Shown piece by piece: positions 1 through 8,231 of a stretch of 64,000 nt of DNA. Positions within the stretch are counted from its first letter, which is position 1. Each line of letters starts with the position of its first letter. The position numbers were made by a program, and so were the translations under genes. This DNA comes from Microbispora rosea subsp. aerata (GTDB lineage Bacteria > Actinomycetota > Actinomycetes > Streptosporangiales > Streptosporangiaceae): contig NZ_BMPY01000028.1 of assembly GCF_014647835.1 (NCBI RefSeq), positions 38,473 through 102,472 of the forward strand, given 5' to 3'. The notes below the pieces were generated by a model, which did no database searches, was not told where the DNA came from, and saw only the letters and a program-made list of their open reading frames with translations.

Positions 1-315
1 CAGATCACCTCCTCCGACGAGCCGCTGTGCGCCGAGACCGTCGAGGTCTTCCTCGCCCTGCTCGGCGGTTTCGCCTGCGGCGTGGCGCTCACCTTCGGCG
101 CGCGGGGCGGGGTCTACCTGGGCGGCGGCGTGCTGCCGCGCCTGGTCTCGCGGATCCCCGGCAGCGCGTTCCGCGCCCGGTTCGAGACGACCGCGCCCGC
201 GCTGTCGGAGTACGTCGCCGAGATCGCCACCCCACTGATCATCGCCGAGCAGCCGGCGCTGACGGGTGCGGCCGCCTGGCTCACCCAACGATCCCCAGAT
301 GTGGAGCGTGTATGA
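1..315 (+). CDS. glk: Glucokinase, C-terminal part (gene starts before the window)
   Basis: Only the last 104 residues are present; the frame is open from base 1 to a TGA at 313-315. The visible part contains a Gly-rich stretch ([14 protein letters not shown]) and a C-terminal ending (ITTP-like, here IATPLIIAE) typical of the non-ROK, Glk-type glucokinases (PF02685), which phosphorylate glucose with ATP in the cytoplasm. The stop overlaps the start of the KDPG aldolase gene by four bases (ATGA), so the two are translationally coupled. That pairing points to glucose entering the Entner-Doudoroff route. The family call rests on the C-terminal third only; the catalytic region lies outside the window. 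Confidence 0.8.
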   Translation, partial: QITSSDEPLCAETVEVFLALLGGFACGVALTFGARGGVYLGGGVLPRLVSRIPGSAFRARFETTAPALSEYVAEIATPLIIAEQPALTGAAAWLTQRSPDVERV

Positions 316-929
316 GCAACCTTCTCGACCTCGCGCCGGTCATCCCGGTGATCGTCCTCGACGACGCCGAGAGCGCCGTCCCCCTCGCCCGGGCCCTGGT
401 GGGCGGGGGCCTGCCGGTCATCGAGGTCACGCTGCGCACCCCGGCCGCCCTCGACGCGATCCGGCGGATCGCCGCCGAGGTGCCCGACGCCGTGGTCGGG
501 GCGGGCACCGTGCGCTCGCCGCGGGACGTGGAGGCCGCGACCGGGGCCGGCGCCCGCTTCCTCGTCTCCCCCGGCACCACGCCCGGCCTGCTCGCGGCCA
601 TGCTCGACGCGGGCGTGCCGTTCCTGCCCGGCGCGGCCACCGCCACCGAGGCGATGGCGCTGGCCGAGCGCGGCGTGCGCGAGCTGAAGTTCTTCCCGGC
701 CGAGCCGGCCGGCGGCGTCGCCTACCTCAAGGCGCTGAGCGGCCCGCTGCCGGACGTCCGGTTCTGCCCCACGGGCGGGATCACTCCGTCGAACGCCCCG
801 GCCTACCTCGCCCTGCCCAACGTCGGGTGCGTCGGCGGGAGCTGGCTCACCCCGCGCAGCCTGGTCGCGGCGGGCGACTTCGCGAGGATCGAGAAGCTCG
901 CCTCCGAGGCCGCCGCGCTGCGGCCCTGA
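312..929 (+). CDS. eda: KDPG/KHG aldolase
   Basis: A 205-residue protein of normal length for the class I 2-keto-3-deoxy-6-phosphogluconate / 4-hydroxy-2-oxoglutarate aldolases. It shows the family signatures: an early Glu in [13 protein letters not shown] and FLVSPGTTP strands of the TIM barrel, the Schiff-base lysine in ELKFFPAE, and the phosphate-binding CPTGGI loop. It splits KDPG into pyruvate and glyceraldehyde-3-phosphate in the Entner-Doudoroff pathway. The ATG overlaps the glucokinase stop (ATGA), which decides the start; a longer in-frame reading exists upstream but covers the glucokinase gene. An edd dehydratase is not in the window. Confidence 0.93.
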   Translation: MSNLLDLAPVIPVIVLDDAESAVPLARALVGGGLPVIEVTLRTPAALDAIRRIAAEVPDAVVGAGTVRSPRDVEAATGAGARFLVSPGTTPGLLAAMLDAGVPFLPGAATATEAMALAERGVRELKFFPAEPAGGVAYLKALSGPLPDVRFCPTGGITPSNAPAYLALPNVGCVGGSWLTPRSLVAAGDFARIEKLASEAAALRP

Positions 930-941
930 GGCTTCCCAGCT

Positions 942-977
942 CACCGGTCCCGGCCGCCTCCCTCGCCGGAGCCGGTG
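942..977. terminator. Hairpin between convergent eda and pfkB-type genes
   Basis: Inverted repeat CACCGG (942-947) / CCGGTG (972-977) with an inner CGGC / GCCG pair and a 10-base loop, just after the eda stop. There is no T-tract, which is common for actinobacterial terminators. It lies in the 155-bp gap between convergent genes; the rest of the gap shows only GC-rich sequence. Confidence 0.4.
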
Positions 978-1084
978 GCCATGCTCGCGTCCGCGACCCG
1001 GGCACGTCCATGGGCCGGGCCCGCGACCGCTCACCGGCGGCCGGGGGCCCGCGCATCGCCTCGCCACCGCCTGACGGCTTGGCC

Positions 1085-1978
1085 TCACGTCACCGCGCCG
1101 AGCAGGGCGGCCAGGCCGATCGGGTCCTCATGCGTGCCCTCCGTGGTGCACGCGTGCGCCCCGGCCACCGCCCCCAGCCGTACGCACTCCTCCAGGGGCC
1201 GGCCGGTCAGGCGGCCGTACAGGAAGCCGGACGCGAACGCGTCGCCGGCGCCGTTGCCGTCGACCACCGGGCCGGGCGGCGGCGCGGCCGGGAAGGCGCG
1301 GATCTCCCCTCCGGCCAGCACGTGGCAGCCCTCCGCCCCGTCCGTGCACACGACCACCGACGCGCGGCCCCGCTCCGCGATCGCCCGCATGACCCGCTCG
1401 CGCCGCCCGCCCAGCCTGGCCGCGGACAGGAAGACCACGTCGGAGGAGCAGGCGAAGTCCTCGTGGTACGGGTTCTCCCCGTCCCAGTCGTGCAGGTCGG
1501 TCGAGACCGTCGTGCCGTCCGGGATGTCGGCGTAGACGTGCCGGGCGAAGTCCACGATCGAGACGTGGACGTGCCGGGCCGACCGGAGGGCCGGCAGGTA
1601 GAGGTCGCGGGGCATCCGCTGGCCGGGGACGGCCCTGGGGTCGAACAGCGACAGGCGCCTGCCGCCGGGGTCCACGAGCAGGACGCTGCGGCGGGTGCCC
1701 GCCTCCGACGTGGCGTAGGCGAAGTCCACGCCGCGGGCGGCGAGGTGGTCGCGGATCAGCGCGCCCTGCGGGTCGTCGCCGATGAGGTCGACGAACTTGA
1801 CGCGCAGGCCGAGGGCGTGGCAGCCGAGCGCGACTCCGGCCCCGGTGTTGCCGATCCGGTCCACGACGGGCGGCACGGCGTAGGTGTCGGCGTACGGCAG
1901 GGGCAGCTCGGGCACGTAGACGGTCGTGTCGACGCCGGCGCCGCCGACGACCAGGACGTCGATGATGTGATCGGTCAT
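1085..1978 (-). CDS. PfkB-family carbohydrate kinase
   Basis: A 297-residue ribokinase/PfkB-fold sugar kinase. Visible motifs are an N-terminal VVGGAGVDTTV strand, the GNTGAGVALG substrate-binding region with the double Gly, and the C-terminal DGNGAGDAF motif carrying the catalytic Asp (the usual T of DTxGAGD is replaced by N). The substrate cannot be read from sequence; because it sits beside glucokinase and KDPG aldolase, 2-keto-3-deoxygluconate or a hexose are reasonable guesses. The start at 1978 is preceded by a GGAGC element; an upstream ATG at 2029 would add a basic 17-residue extension without family similarity. The gene follows the LacI regulator in the same direction after 130 bp. 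Confidence 0.82.
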   Translation of the reverse strand: MTDHIIDVLVVGGAGVDTTVYVPELPLPYADTYAVPPVVDRIGNTGAGVALGCHALGLRVKFVDLIGDDPQGALIRDHLAARGVDFAYATSEAGTRRSVLLVDPGGRRLSLFDPRAVPGQRMPRDLYLPALRSARHVHVSIVDFARHVYADIPDGTTVSTDLHDWDGENPYHEDFACSSDVVFLSAARLGGRRERVMRAIAERGRASVVVCTDGAEGCHVLAGGEIRAFPAAPPPGPVVDGNGAGDAFASGFLYGRLTGRPLEECVRLGAVAGAHACTTEGTHEDPIGLAALLGAVT

Positions 1979-2067
1979 TGGCAACGCTCCGCGGGAGGTC
2001 GTGGGAGTCCCGGCGCGGCGACCGCGCACGGCCGCCGGGCCGGGGACAAACAGACGCAGGGCCGGGA

Positions 2068-2103
2068 AAGGCGGACGCCGGCCAGGGGAAGGCGGACGCC
2101 GGC
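2068..2103. repeat. 15-bp direct repeat (AAGGCGGACGCCGGC, two copies)
   Basis: Two identical copies at 2068-2082 and 2089-2103, 21 bp apart, in the gap between the LacI gene stop (2109) and the PfkB kinase gene. Each copy contains GGCG/CGCC dyad symmetry. It may be a transcription end or leader element; no function is shown by the sequence. Confidence 0.5.
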
Positions 2104-2108
2104 GGGGC

Positions 2109-3149
2109 TCAGCGGCTGACGCGGGGCCCGGAGCTGGTTGAGCCCCGGACCACGAGCTCGGGCTGGTAGACCAGCTCGACGTGCTTGGCCGGGGTGCCGC
2201 CGATCTCCTCGAGCAGCGTCTCGACGGCCGCGGCCGCCATCGCCCCGATCGGCTTGCGCACGGTGGTGAGCGGCGGGTCGGTGAACGCCATCAGCGGCGA
2301 GTCGTCGAACCCGACGACCGACACGTCCCCGGGCACCGACAGCCCGCGCTCGCGGGCGGCGCGGATCGCGCCGAGGGCCATGAGGTCGCTCGCGCAGAAG
2401 ATCCCGGTGCAGCCGCGGTCGAGCAGCGCGGAGGCGGCGGCCTGCCCGCCCTCCACGGAGAACAGCGAGTGCTGGATCAGGTCGTCCACGTCGCTGAGGC
2501 CGAGCAGCTGCGCCATCGCCTGGCGGAAGCCTTCGATCTTGCGGATGACCGGGACGAACCGGCGCTGCCCCAGCGCGAGGCCGATGCGCTCGTGCCCGAG
2601 GTCCACCAGGTGCTGCACGGCCAGGCGCGCGGCGAGCCGGTCGTCGGGCGAGATGAACGGCGCGGCGATGGTCTCGTTGTAGCCGTCCACGAGCACGATC
2701 GGCAGCCCGCGGTCGGTGAGGCGCTTGTATCGGTCCATACGCGCCGTGGTGTCGGCGTGCAGGCCGGAGACGAACACGATGCCCGACACGCCCCGGTCGA
2801 GGAGCATCTCGGTGAACTCGTCCTCGGGGGCGCCGCCGGGCTCCTGCGTGCACAGGATCGGCGTGTAGCCGTGCTGGATCAGCGACTTCTCCATCGCCTG
2901 GGCGAAGGCCGGGAAGATCGGGTTGCCGAGCTCCGGGATCACCAGGCCGATCAGGCCGTTGCTGCGCTGGCGCAGCCGCTGGGGCCGCTCGTAGCCCATC
3001 AGGTCCAAAGCGGTGAGCACGGCCTGGCGGGTGGCCGGGGAGACCCCCGCCTTGCCGTTGAGCACGCGGCTCACCGTCGCCTCACTGACTCCGGCCTGAG
3101 CAGCGATGTCGGCGAGCCGCGTGTTGTTCATGAGCATTACTTTAGACAT
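2109..3149 (-). CDS. malR: LacI-family regulator of the alpha-glucoside/maltodextrin operon
   Basis: A 346-residue LacI/GalR repressor. The N-terminal helix-turn-helix and hinge are clear (TRLADIAAQAGVSEATVSRV, then LNGKAGVS), followed by a periplasmic-binding-protein-like ligand domain with DDSPLMAFTDPPLTT near the end. It is the last gene of the leftward binding protein-permease-permease-alpha-glucosidase set, so it very probably senses a maltodextrin or related alpha-glucoside and represses that set; the gene symbol is by analogy. Start choice is uncertain: ATG codons at 3149, 3137 and 3131 are all in frame with no strong ribosome site; 3149 overlaps the end of the glucosidase gene (coupling), 3131 gives the usual short MNNTRL start. 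Confidence 0.88.
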   Translation of the reverse strand: MSKVMLMNNTRLADIAAQAGVSEATVSRVLNGKAGVSPATRQAVLTALDLMGYERPQRLRQRSNGLIGLVIPELGNPIFPAFAQAMEKSLIQHGYTPILCTQEPGGAPEDEFTEMLLDRGVSGIVFVSGLHADTTARMDRYKRLTDRGLPIVLVDGYNETIAAPFISPDDRLAARLAVQHLVDLGHERIGLALGQRRFVPVIRKIEGFRQAMAQLLGLSDVDDLIQHSLFSVEGGQAAASALLDRGCTGIFCASDLMALGAIRAARERGLSVPGDVSVVGFDDSPLMAFTDPPLTTVRKPIGAMAAAAVETLLEEIGGTPAKHVELVYQPELVVRGSTSSGPRVSR

Positions 3150-4755
3150 TCTCGCGGGTCCACCAGGTGGCGGAGTCGGGCGCGAGCCGCACGACCGCGC
3201 CGGACGTCTCCGGCCCCCCGCTGGCCAGCAGCAGGTCTCCCGGCGCCTTCGTCTCCACCCACTCGGAGGTCATGTTGACCAGGCAGACGAACGACTCGCC
3301 GCGGCGGAACGCCAGCGTGCCGGGCGGGCTGTCGATCCAGGTCAGCGTGCCGTCGCCCAGCTCGGGGTGCTCCCGCCTGAGCCCGAGCGCGGTCCGGTAG
3401 AGGCTGAGCGTCGACGCGCCGTCCCGCAGCTGCGCCTCGACCGACAGCTCCCGCCACTCGACCGGCACCGGCAGCCAGCTCTCGTAGACGCCCGGCGGGG
3501 TGAAGCCGTACGGCGGCTCGCCCGCGGCGGTCCACGGCAGCGGCACCCGGCAGCCGTCGCGCCCGCTGTCGGGGTCCCGCAGCCGCTGGGGGTCCTGCAG
3601 GTACTGCTCCGGCAGGTCGAGCACCTCCGGCAGGCCCAGCTCCTCGCCCTGGTAGATGTAGGCCGAGCCGGGCAGCGCCAGCATGAGCAGCGCCGCCGCC
3701 CGCGCCCTGCGCAGGCCGCGCTCGCCGCCGCCGTACCGGGTGACGTGCCGTTTGACGTCGTGGTTGGACAGCACCCACGTCGACGGCGCGCCGACCAGCG
3801 ACGCGGTGCGCACCGACTCGTCGATGACCTCCCGGAAGCGCTCGGCGTCCCACGGCGTCTTGAGGAAGTGGAAGTTGAACGCCTGGTGCAGCTCGTCCGG
3901 GCGGACGTAGTTGGCCAGCCGCTCGGGGGTGGGCGCCCACGCCTCGGCGACCCCGATCCGCTCGCCCTCGTAGGAGTCGAGGATGCGCCGCCAGGCCCGG
4001 TGGATCTCGTGCACGCCGTCCTGGTCGAAGAACGGCACGACCTGGCTGCCGATCATCTCGGCCTGGCCGCGCGCGCCGACGTCGGGCAGGCCGGGCGCCT
4101 TGACCATGCCGTGCGCGACGTCGATCCGGAAGCCGTCCACGCCGAGGTCGAGCCAGAACCGCAGCACGTCGGCGAACTCCTCGTGCACCTCCGGGTGCTC
4201 CCAGTTGAGGTCCGGCTGCTCGGGCGCGAACAGGTGCAGGTACCACTGGCCGTCCTCGACCCGGGTCCAGGCCGGCCCGCCGAAGATCGACTCCCAGTCG
4301 TTGGGCGGCAGCTCGCCGGCCTCGCCCTTGCCCTCGCGGAAGATGTAGCGCTCGCGTTCCGGGCTTCCCCGCCCGGCCCGCAGCGCCGCCTCGAACCAGG
4401 GGTGCCGGTCGGAGGTGTGGTTGGGGACCACGTCCACGATCACCCGCAGGCCGAGCTTGTGCGCGTCGGAGATCAGCGCCTGGGCGTCCGCCAGCGACCC
4501 GAAGACGGGATCGACGTCGCGGTAGTCGGCCACGTCGTACCCGAAGTCGGCCATCGGCGAGGGGTAGAACGGCGTCAGCCAGATCGCGTCCACGCCGAGG
4601 TCGGACAGGTAGCGCAGGCGGCTGCGCACCCCCAGCAGGTCGCCGATCCCGTCGCCGTTGCCGTCCGCGAAGCTGCGGACGTACACCTGGTAGATCACCG
4701 CGTCGCGCCACCACCGGGTCGCGACCGCGGACGGCTTGACGGCGAGTTCGGTCAT
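3142..4755 (-). CDS. aglA: GH13 alpha-glucosidase (oligo-1,6-/maltodextrin glucosidase type)
   Basis: A 537-residue cytoplasmic GH13 enzyme without signal peptide. The four conserved GH13 regions are intact: DVVPNHTS, GFRIDVAHG with the nucleophile Asp (near residue 210), the acid/base Glu in GVAEAW, and LSNHD. The N-terminal region VIYQVYVRSFADGNGDGIGDL is typical of the oligo-1,6-glucosidase/alpha-glucosidase subfamilies that trim non-reducing glucose from imported maltodextrins, isomalto-oligosaccharides or trehalose-like sugars. It is preceded by the sugar permease gene (26-bp gap) and followed by the LacI gene (8-bp overlap), so it acts on the sugar imported by that transporter. Exact linkage specificity is not readable. 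Confidence 0.92.
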   Translation of the reverse strand: MTELAVKPSAVATRWWRDAVIYQVYVRSFADGNGDGIGDLLGVRSRLRYLSDLGVDAIWLTPFYPSPMADFGYDVADYRDVDPVFGSLADAQALISDAHKLGLRVIVDVVPNHTSDRHPWFEAALRAGRGSPERERYIFREGKGEAGELPPNDWESIFGGPAWTRVEDGQWYLHLFAPEQPDLNWEHPEVHEEFADVLRFWLDLGVDGFRIDVAHGMVKAPGLPDVGARGQAEMIGSQVVPFFDQDGVHEIHRAWRRILDSYEGERIGVAEAWAPTPERLANYVRPDELHQAFNFHFLKTPWDAERFREVIDESVRTASLVGAPSTWVLSNHDVKRHVTRYGGGERGLRRARAAALLMLALPGSAYIYQGEELGLPEVLDLPEQYLQDPQRLRDPDSGRDGCRVPLPWTAAGEPPYGFTPPGVYESWLPVPVEWRELSVEAQLRDGASTLSLYRTALGLRREHPELGDGTLTWIDSPPGTLAFRRGESFVCLVNMTSEWVETKAPGDLLLASGGPETSGAVVRLAPDSATWWTRENV

Positions 4756-4781
4756 TGGGATCCCCCGATTCTCATGTAGGG

Positions 4782-5660
4782 TCACGCCTTCGTCGCACCG
4801 GCGGTCAGGCCGGTGACGAGGTGACGCTGGACGAGCAGGAAAACGACGGCCGCCGGGATCGCGATCAGCACCGACGCGGCCGTGAGCAGGCCCCACTCCG
4901 CCTTGTGCTGGCCGACGAACTGGCTCAGGCCGACCGCGAGCGTGTACTTGTCGTCGCCGGTCATGAACGCGGTCGCGTACGCGACCTCCGCCCAGGCGGT
5001 GATGAACGAGTAGAACGCGGCCACGGCCAGGCCGGGCTTGGCCAGCGGCAGGATGAGGCGCCAGAAGGTGCCGAAGGGGGTCAGGCCGTCCACCCGGCCC
5101 GCCTCGTCGATCGACACGGGGACGGTGTCGAAGTAGCCCTTCATCATCCACGCGCAGAACGGCACGGTGGAGGTGAGGTACGCGATGACCAGGGAGGGGA
5201 ACTGGTTGATCAGCCCGAGGCCGGCCATCAGGTTGTAGATCGGCACGATCAGGATCGCCACCGGGAACATCTGGGTGATCAGCAGCATCCACATCACCGA
5301 GCGGAAGCCGGGGAACCGGAAGCGGCTGACCGCGTAGCCGGTGGTGGCCGACAGCAGCACGCCGAGCACGGCCGTGACGAGCGAGACGATCACGGAGTTG
5401 GCGGCCCAGGTGAGGAACCGGGTCTCCCCCAGGACCTGCGTGTAGTTGGCGAGCGTGGGGTGGTCGATCGGCGCGACCGACGCGGTCTCGATGACCTGCC
5501 GGGGCTTGAGCGAGGTCAGCACCAGCCACGCGACCGGGAACACCGACACGATGCTCGCCGCGATCAGCGTGAGGTGCAGCGCGACCGACTTGCCGGGACT
5601 GCGCCGGTCCCGGCTCCACCCGCCGGCGGGAGCGGGGGCGGGGGCGGCGTGGCTCACCAT
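4782..5660 (-). CDS. malG: Sugar ABC transporter permease, MalG type
   Basis: A 292-residue inner-membrane protein with six predicted membrane segments and the binding-protein-dependent transport loop around DEAGRVDGLTPFGTFWRLILP (the EAA motif that docks on the ATPase). It forms the heterodimeric channel with the upstream permease. Start ATG at 5660 overlaps the end of the MalF-type gene by 7 bp. The operon context (binding protein, MalF, MalG, GH13 glucosidase, LacI) marks a maltose/maltodextrin or related alpha-glucoside importer; trehalose or sucrose cannot be excluded. Confidence 0.9.
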   Translation of the reverse strand: MVSHAAPAPAPAGGWSRDRRSPGKSVALHLTLIAASIVSVFPVAWLVLTSLKPRQVIETASVAPIDHPTLANYTQVLGETRFLTWAANSVIVSLVTAVLGVLLSATTGYAVSRFRFPGFRSVMWMLLITQMFPVAILIVPIYNLMAGLGLINQFPSLVIAYLTSTVPFCAWMMKGYFDTVPVSIDEAGRVDGLTPFGTFWRLILPLAKPGLAVAAFYSFITAWAEVAYATAFMTGDDKYTLAVGLSQFVGQHKAEWGLLTAASVLIAIPAAVVFLLVQRHLVTGLTAGATKA

Positions 5661-6616
5661 GCCTCCCCCTGCTGCCTGAGCGCGCGGCGGTAGACCGCGG
5701 CCATCACGACGAGCAGCGCGAGGATCACCATGCCCCAGGCGGCGGAGCCCGAGTAGTTCCTGATGCCCTCGAACGCCTGGCGGTAGGCGTACGTCACGAG
5801 GATCTCCGTGGAGCCGCCCGGCCCTCCCTTGGTCAGCAGGAAGATGACCGGGAACTGGTTGAACGTCCAGATCGTGCCGAGCAGGACGACCGTGCTCGAC
5901 ACCGGGCGCAGGCCCGGCACCGTGATGTGGCGGAACCGCTGCCACGGCGTGGCGCCGTCCACCTCGGCGGCCTCGTACAGCTCGCGCGGGATGGCCTGCA
6001 GGCCGCCGAGCAGCGCGAGCATCATGAACGGCACGCCCAGCCACACGTTGCAGGCGATCACCGAGACCTTGGCCCAGAACGGGTCGTCCAGCCAGGCGAT
6101 CCCGGAGAACCCGGCGGCCCGCAGCATGGCGTTGACCACGCCGAACTCGCCGTTGAGCAGGTAACGCCAGATGAAGGCGGACACGAAGGCCGGCACGGCC
6201 CAGGGCAGCACGAGCAGGATCCGGTACAGCGACCGCAGCCGCATGGGCCGGTTGAGCAGCAGGGCCAGGCCGAGGCCGATGCCCACGTGCAGGGCGACGC
6301 AGACGACGGTCCACACGACCGTCCAGGTCAGCCGGCCGAGGAACTCCGCCGAGGTGAGGATGTCGGTGTAGTTCTTCAGGCCGACGAACTCGTAGGTCGA
6401 CGGGATCACGTTCATCCCGATCGTGCGGCCCATGTTGCCCTCGGTCGCGTCCGTGAGCGACAGGTAGATCCCCCGCGCGAGCGGATAGCCGACCAGCACC
6501 AGCGTCACGATGACGACCGGCGCGGTCATCGCCCAGGCGTACCAGTGACGCGACAGGAGGCGCCGCGCCCCGCTGCGGGGCGCGGCCCTTCTCGTCGCGA
6601 CGACGTCGGCCGTCAT
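5654..6616 (-). CDS. malF: Sugar ABC transporter permease, MalF type
   Basis: A 320-residue integral membrane protein with an N-terminal cytoplasmic stretch, a first helix at about residues 30-52 and further helices in the C-terminal half, including the EAA loop YEAAEVDGATPWQRFRHITVP. A periplasmic-side loop FVGLKNYTDIL is typical of MalF/UgpA permeases. It starts three bases downstream of the binding-protein stop and overlaps the MalG gene, so all are one transcript. It carries the sugar delivered by the lipoprotein through the membrane, powered by an ATPase such as the divergent MsmK-type gene. Confidence 0.9.
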   Translation of the reverse strand: MTADVVATRRAAPRSGARRLLSRHWYAWAMTAPVVIVTLVLVGYPLARGIYLSLTDATEGNMGRTIGMNVIPSTYEFVGLKNYTDILTSAEFLGRLTWTVVWTVVCVALHVGIGLGLALLLNRPMRLRSLYRILLVLPWAVPAFVSAFIWRYLLNGEFGVVNAMLRAAGFSGIAWLDDPFWAKVSVIACNVWLGVPFMMLALLGGLQAIPRELYEAAEVDGATPWQRFRHITVPGLRPVSSTVVLLGTIWTFNQFPVIFLLTKGGPGGSTEILVTYAYRQAFEGIRNYSGSAAWGMVILALLVVMAAVYRRALRQQGEAW

Positions 6617-6619
6617 CGG

Positions 6620-7918
6620 CTACAGGCTCCAGCCCTTGAGGATGCCCTGGTAGGCGGTGGCGACGTCCTTGAGCATGGGCTCGGTCGTCGTCTGGCCGCC
6701 GGCGAGCTTCTGGTAGCCCTCGACCAGCGGCTGGAACAGCGAGGCGGCCTCCGGGATCCACGGACGCTCGACGGCCGTCTCCATCGGCTTCTGCCACTGG
6801 GCGATCTTCGGGTTGGCCGTGGCCTCGGGGGCGCTGTAGGCGGGCTGGCGGGTCGGCAGCAGGCCGAGCTTGCCGGCGATTTTCGCCTGGCTCTCCGCGC
6901 TGGCCATGAACTGGACGAACAGATAGGAGGCGTCGAGGTTCTGGGAACCGGCGTAGACGGTGTAGTCGTGGCCGCCCAGCGGCGAGCCCGCCTTCACCGA
7001 ACCGGCCGGAACCGGAGCGACGCCGAAGTTGTCCGGGTTGTCCTTGAACACCTTCCCACCGAGGTTGTCGGCGTTCGACCACGGACCATTGAAGATCATC
7101 GCGACCTTGCCGTCCTTGAACGCGGTCTGGGCGTTCGTGTAGCTGTCCTGCAGCGCCGGCTTGACGGCGGCGCCCGACGTGATCAGGTCTTCGACGATCT
7201 TCACCCCCGCCACGCTCTGCGGGGACGAGATCGTGATCTTCTTGTTCGGGACGTCGACGAAGTCGCCGCCCTCGCCGTAGATGAACGGAAGCAGGAAGTA
7301 GGCGTCCACGTTCAGGGCGAGGCCGCCCACCCCGGTCTTCGACTTGACGTCGAGCGCCACCTTCTTGAGGTCGGCCATCGTCGCCGGAGGCTCGTCGTAG
7401 CCCGCCTTCTTCAGTAGCTCCTTGTTGTACAGGAGGCCGAGGGTGTCCGTCACCTGCGGCACGCCGTACGTCTTGCCGTTGTACTTGCCGCTGGCGGCGG
7501 GGACGGGCAGGAACTCCTCGGGCTTGTCGACGGCGGGGGTGCCGTCGAGCGGCGCGAGGTAGCCGAGCGACGCGAACTCCGCGACCCAGCCGACGTCGGT
7601 GCGGAGCACGTCGGGGGCGCCGGACCCGGACTGCGCCGCGGTCTTGAACTTGTCGCGCGCGTCCGCGAACGGCACGTTGACGTAGTTGACCTTGATCTTC
7701 GGGTACTTGGCCTCGAACTCCTTGACGAGCTCCTGGAAGACCGGGCCCTCGGTGGTGGCGTCCGAGGTGTCCCACCAGGTGACCGTGCCGGACACCTCGG
7801 CGGGGGCCACGCTCGTGGCCGGGGCCGATCCGGCGGCGTCGCCGGAAGAGTTGCCACAGGCGGTGACCGCCAAAGCGAGCGCCGCGGCGACCGCCGCGGA
7901 CGTGAGGACTCGCCTCAT
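6620..7918 (-). CDS. malE: Extracellular sugar-binding lipoprotein (maltose/maltodextrin type)
   Basis: A 432-residue family 1 solute-binding protein. The N-terminus is a lipoprotein signal (MRR, hydrophobic core, then lipobox AVTAC with Cys at about residue 21), followed by GTVTWWDTSDATTEG and later EFEAKYPKIKVNYV, KVAMIFNGPW and QFMASAE, all typical of MalE-like proteins. It captures the sugar outside the cell and hands it to the two permeases. An AAGGAG ribosome site lies about 10 bases before the ATG. First gene of the operon, with an operator-like palindrome about 70 bp upstream. Confidence 0.9.
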   Translation of the reverse strand: MRRVLTSAAVAAALALAVTACGNSSGDAAGSAPATSVAPAEVSGTVTWWDTSDATTEGPVFQELVKEFEAKYPKIKVNYVNVPFADARDKFKTAAQSGSGAPDVLRTDVGWVAEFASLGYLAPLDGTPAVDKPEEFLPVPAASGKYNGKTYGVPQVTDTLGLLYNKELLKKAGYDEPPATMADLKKVALDVKSKTGVGGLALNVDAYFLLPFIYGEGGDFVDVPNKKITISSPQSVAGVKIVEDLITSGAAVKPALQDSYTNAQTAFKDGKVAMIFNGPWSNADNLGGKVFKDNPDNFGVAPVPAGSVKAGSPLGGHDYTVYAGSQNLDASYLFVQFMASAESQAKIAGKLGLLPTRQPAYSAPEATANPKIAQWQKPMETAVERPWIPEAASLFQPLVEGYQKLAGGQTTTEPMLKDVATAYQGILKGWSL

Positions 7919-7986
7919 CTGCGTCGCACTCCTTGCTCAGGTGGATTTGAGCGGAACGTAACAGGGGCGCGAAGGACATGAAAGGC

Positions 7987-8007
7987 CTTACAGAAACTTT
8001 CAGCAAA
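7987..8007 (-). promoter_or_regulatory. Putative LacI/MalR-type operator upstream of the binding-protein gene
   Basis: Imperfect palindrome: CTTACAGAAA, central C, TTTCAGCAAA, with 7 of 10 positions symmetrical. Read on the operon strand it contains TTTCTGTAAG. A nearly identical half-site (TTTCTGGAAG) lies upstream of the pullulanase gene at 10233-10242. The 313-bp gap (7919-8231) otherwise shows the ribosome sites of both divergent genes but no convincing -10/-35 pair. Regulator assignment is inference from the adjacent LacI gene. Confidence 0.45.
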
Positions 8008-8231
8008 TTCGTTACATTTGACGCGCTCCACACGATCATGCGGAGGTCACGCCGCAACCCTGACAGACGGCTTTAGCAAGGGGAAAGTCGGCAGTAACGA
8101 GAAGTTGCACGTAGATGCCGGATCTTTCACGACACGTATGGACACGAGTGCCCGTGACGCGATGTACTACCTCATCATTCACACCGATGGCAGGGGATCC
8201 GGGCGCGCCTGCCCGGGAGGAACGAGCTTTC

